Positions 61,599 through 64,000 of a DNA stretch of 64,000 nt are shown here, piece after piece. The notes under the pieces are model-generated. The model worked only from the letters and a program-made list of their open reading frames with translations. It did no database searches and was not told the DNA's origin. The first letter of the stretch is position 1. The number at the start of each line of letters is the position of its first letter. The position numbers and the translations under genes were made by a program. The stretch comes from Thalassobium sp. R2A62. GTDB lineage: Bacteria > Pseudomonadota > Alphaproteobacteria > Rhodobacterales > Rhodobacteraceae. The stretch lies in NCBI RefSeq assembly GCF_000161835.1, contig NZ_GG697169.2, positions 1,908,418 through 1,972,417 on the forward strand. Reading direction: 5' to 3'.

Positions 61599-63499
61599 AA
61601 ATTGACGATCTTAAGTCTGGATTTGACGCGGCCCCTCTACCCGATCCACAGGCCAAAGCCGACAATATCGCGCTCGCTCAGAAAAACTTTGCAGCTCTCC
61701 AAGCTGGGCAGTCCGAGCCGCGTCAAACCTCTCGTAAACCATTGAGAGGATTGAAAGTTATGTTTGATGCAATGACGTCCAAAACGGGCCTAGCGATGAC
61801 CACAGGTCTCGTCGCATGCGGGTTTTTGTTTATCACACCGATCGATGACGGCCTGCTGGATATGGCCGACCAACCAGCACCGACCGCACCAGAAATCGCG
61901 CCCGTACCCCAAACAGAATTCAGCATTTCCACGGACGCGGTGATGACCGAGGAATCCGCCGCCGATCTTAGCGCGGGCGGGGTCCAAGGGATGATCGCGA
62001 TGGACACCACGGCCGCCGCCCCGCAAGCGTTGTCGCGCAACGCGCAGCCCCTAGGCTCCGTTGCAGCCTCAAGCATGAGCGACCTCGCCATTGTCGCGCC
62101 GCAGCCCACGACCAAACAATATCCCAACGCAGAGCAAAACCCACTCAAGATCGCCAGTGATGAACCTGTTTCGACCTTTTCGATCGACGTAGACGCTGCG
62201 TCCTATGCGGTGGTTCGTTCGTCCTTGTCGCGCGCGCAGTTGCCGCCATCAGGTGCCGTCCGGATCGAGGAAATGATCAACTATTTCTCGTATGATTATC
62301 TGGCCACCGATGCGGGTGATGTACCGTTTCGCGCCACAACATCTGTGTTCGAAACCCCGTGGAACGCGGATACCCAACTGCTTCACATCGGGATCCAAGG
62401 CACGTTGCCTGACGTTTCTGAACACCCCCCTTTGAACCTCGTATTTTTGATCGACACGTCGGGGTCCATGAACCAACCTGACAAGCTGCCGTTATTGATC
62501 TCAGCGTTCAGATTGATGCTGTCGGAATTGCGCCCCGAGGACGAAGTTTCGATCATCACATACGCGGGGTCCGCAGGTCAGGTTTTGGCCCCTACTCCGG
62601 CCTCTGACCGCGCGACGATCCTAGCAGCATTGAACCGTCTATCGGCTGGTGGCAGCACCGCAGGCCAAGCTGGGTTGCGGCAGGCCTATGCAATCGCAGC
62701 CGCAATGTCCGAGGACGGTGAAATCGCGCGCGTGATCCTTGCGACGGATGGGGATTTTAACGTCGGCCTTAATGACCCAGATACTCTCAAAGACTACATC
62801 ACGACCCGACGCGACAGCGGGACATACCTCAGCGTTTTGGGGTTTGGCCGTGGCAATCTGAACGATGCGGTGATGCAATCGCTTGCCCAAAACGGCAACG
62901 GGATTGCCGCCTACATCGACACATTATCCGAGGCGCAAAAGGTGCTGGTCGATCAATTGTCGGGCGCCCTGTTTCCCATCGCCAATGACGTCAAAGTGCA
63001 GGTTGAGTTCAACCCATCCCAAATCGCCAAATACCGTTTGATCGGGTATGAGACCCGCGCGCTAAACCGCGAAGATTTCAACAATGATGCGGTTGATGCT
63101 GGCGAAATTGGTGCGGGACATTCTGTCACTGCAATCTATGAGATCACGCCCGTTGGCAGTGCGGCTCAGTTGACCGATCCTCTGCGCTATGGTGCGGCTA
63201 GCGAGACGGCAATCAGCGACGAACTTGCCTTTCTTCGCCTACGCTACAAAGAGCCCAGTTCAGATACATCCCAGCTGATAGAGACCCCGATTTCTGTGCA
63301 AGACACCCCCAGCCAAGAGGCCCAATTCGCGGCGGCTATCGCGGGGTTTGGACAGCTTTTGACAGGCGCGCAATACCTCAATGATTGGGGTTGGGGCGAC
63401 GCAATCGCATTGGCCAATAACACCCGCGGCGATGATCCCTTTGGGTATCGCGCCGAGGCCGTGCGCCTGATGCGGCTTGCCCAATCGCTTAGCCAGTAA
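61595..63499 (+). CDS. Membrane-anchored von Willebrand factor A protein (YfbK-like)
   Basis: A 634-residue protein. A short cytoplasmic N-terminus (about 1-60, with DAAPLPDPQAKADNIAL) precedes one membrane helix (about 65-83). A low-complexity linker and the YfbK-like domain (FSIDVDAASYAVVRSSL) come next. The VWA domain starts near 280 with the MIDAS motif DTSGS (Asp287) and has LATDGDFNVG. A DUF3520-like C-terminal region (EFNPSQIAKYRLIGYE) ends it. The N-terminus sits where an anti-sigma factor would, and the gene overlaps the sigma gene, so a role in holding or releasing the sigma factor is plausible but unproven. Confidence 0.82.
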   Translation: MKIDDLKSGFDAAPLPDPQAKADNIALAQKNFAALQAGQSEPRQTSRKPLRGLKVMFDAMTSKTGLAMTTGLVACGFLFITPIDDGLLDMADQPAPTAPEIAPVPQTEFSISTDAVMTEESAADLSAGGVQGMIAMDTTAAAPQALSRNAQPLGSVAASSMSDLAIVAPQPTTKQYPNAEQNPLKIASDEPVSTFSIDVDAASYAVVRSSLSRAQLPPSGAVRIEEMINYFSYDYLATDAGDVPFRATTSVFETPWNADTQLLHIGIQGTLPDVSEHPPLNLVFLIDTSGSMNQPDKLPLLISAFRLMLSELRPEDEVSIITYAGSAGQVLAPTPASDRATILAALNRLSAGGSTAGQAGLRQAYAIAAAMSEDGEIARVILATDGDFNVGLNDPDTLKDYITTRRDSGTYLSVLGFGRGNLNDAVMQSLAQNGNGIAAYIDTLSEAQKVLVDQLSGALFPIANDVKVQVEFNPSQIAKYRLIGYETRALNREDFNNDAVDAGEIGAGHSVTAIYEITPVGSAAQLTDPLRYGAASETAISDELAFLRLRYKEPSSDTSQLIETPISVQDTPSQEAQFAAAIAGFGQLLTGAQYLNDWGWGDAIALANNTRGDDPFGYRAEAVRLMRLAQSLSQ

Positions 63500-63504
63500 C
63501 CACG

Positions 63505-63535
63505 AAAAAGGGCGCGGCAATCTCTTGCCACGCCC
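63505..63535 (-). terminator. Terminator of the hsp20 gene
   Basis: GGGCGCGGCA (63510-63519) pairs with TGCCACGCCC (63526-63535), with one mismatch. On the minus strand the hairpin is followed by five T. It may also stop the converging VWA transcript. Confidence 0.7.
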
Positions 63536-63554
63536 CCTCCACACACTCGGGTGT

Positions 63555-64000
63555 TTAGTTGACAGCTTTCGGCTCAACCACATCAGTTTGCACAGGCACG
63601 CCTTTGGCGATTTCGATCTGTCGGGGTTTCAGCGCCTCGGGCACTTCACGCTCTAGATCAATGTGCAGCATTCCGTCCGTATGGGCAGCACCCGTCACGC
63701 GGACATGGTCGGCCAGATGGAAACGGCGTTCGAACGCACGGGTCGCGATGCCACGATGCAGATAGCTGCGTTCAGTTTCATCTTCTGCCTTTTTGGCTGT
63801 TACGATCAGGCCCTTGTCGCGGACCTCGACGCTTAGATCAGCGTCCGAGAAACCAGCCACAGCGATCGAGATGCGATATGCATCATCGGCGGTTTTCTCG
63901 ATGTTATATGGGGGATAGCTGGTTGTGGGTTCTGTGGTCAGAACGCGGTCCATCAGATCAGCAATTTGGTCGAAACCAACAGTAGCCCGGTACAGTGGGG
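63555..64000 (-). CDS. Hsp20 family small heat-shock protein (IbpA-like), start beyond the window
   Basis: The reading frame stays open to the right edge, where it reads PLYRATVGFDQIADLMDRVL, the usual N-terminal part of alphaproteobacterial IbpA-like proteins. The true start is therefore outside, and the internal ATG at 63953 is not it. The alpha-crystallin core shows YPPYNIEKTADDAYRISIAV, DLSVEVRDKGLIVTAKK, YLHRGIATRAFERRFHLADH and HIDLEREVPEALKPRQIEI. It is an ATP-independent holdase chaperone binding unfolding proteins. Confidence 0.9.
   Translation of the reverse strand, partial: PLYRATVGFDQIADLMDRVLTTEPTTSYPPYNIEKTADDAYRISIAVAGFSDADLSVEVRDKGLIVTAKKAEDETERSYLHRGIATRAFERRFHLADHVRVTGAAHTDGMLHIDLEREVPEALKPRQIEIAKGVPVQTDVVEPKAVN

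Noticed and set aside
63951-63953. Internal ATG as the start of the Hsp20 gene
   Set aside because: The frame continues to the window edge with the conserved N-terminal block of IbpA-like proteins, so the start is outside.

Overview
The window looks like chromosome of a marine alphaproteobacterium of the Rhodobacteraceae (Roseobacter group, possibly near Loktanella/Yoonia). The grounds are a DUF1013/TrcR regulator, two TRAP transporters, a DUF1523 gene in a cluster that seems typical of the family, an ALDH16-type double-domain aldehyde dehydrogenase, a Hint-domain protein and many small ATGA/GTGA-coupled operons. This rests on protein resemblance read by eye; no search was run. There is one tRNA, no rRNA, no CRISPR array and no insertion sequence. 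Both edges cut genes: an FAD oxidoreductase on the left and an Hsp20 on the right.

Layout. 1-1.8 kb: FAD oxidoreductase (partial), TrcR-like regulator, secreted RNase T2. 2-5 kb: a DctPQM TRAP transporter. 5.2-11.1 kb: a complete Mrp Na+/H+ antiporter operon with fused A and B subunits. 11.3-14.5 kb: a 1067-residue reductive dehalogenase fused to its own flavin/NAD/[2Fe-2S] reductase, the most striking single gene. 14.7-17.3 kb: cyanide-insensitive type bd oxidase with a 34-residue accessory peptide, then a tRNA with a CAU anticodon. 17.5-24.5 kb: a sugar-acid-like cassette (GMC oxidoreductase, TRAP transporter, IclR regulator, uronate-dehydrogenase-like protein). 24.5-27.6 kb: a two-component system and a DUF4153/4173 membrane protein; the regulator and the membrane protein are each split by an apparent single-base frameshift. 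27.7-32.8 kb: rpe, an AraC regulator, deoC and ALDH16.

32.8-40.5 kb holds nine minus-strand genes, mostly touching or overlapping: a long coiled-coil protein, an AAA+ ATPase, four small membrane proteins, two large proteins of unknown function and a DUF1523 membrane protein. No enzyme of metabolism is among them. This is the best candidate for an undescribed multi-component system. Next to it is a Hint-domain protein with three internal repeats.

42.2-45.4 kb: creatinase, a cupin, an Lrp-type regulator, a tiny membrane protein and an alpha/beta hydrolase. 45.5-60.6 kb is a catabolic island for aromatic amines and acids. HpaB makes homoprotocatechuate; HpaD, HpaE, HpaF, an HpaG-like protein and HpaH open and process the ring; GabD oxidises the expected succinic semialdehyde. 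An aromatic-amino-acid decarboxylase, a class III aminotransferase and an extra ALDH could feed tyrosine or tyramine into it. Two HpaR-type MarR regulators flank the island, and both promoter regions carry the same TTAAYATGTTAATT element. HpaC and HpaI are not in the window. 61-63.5 kb: an ECF sigma factor translationally coupled to a membrane-anchored VWA protein, then hsp20.
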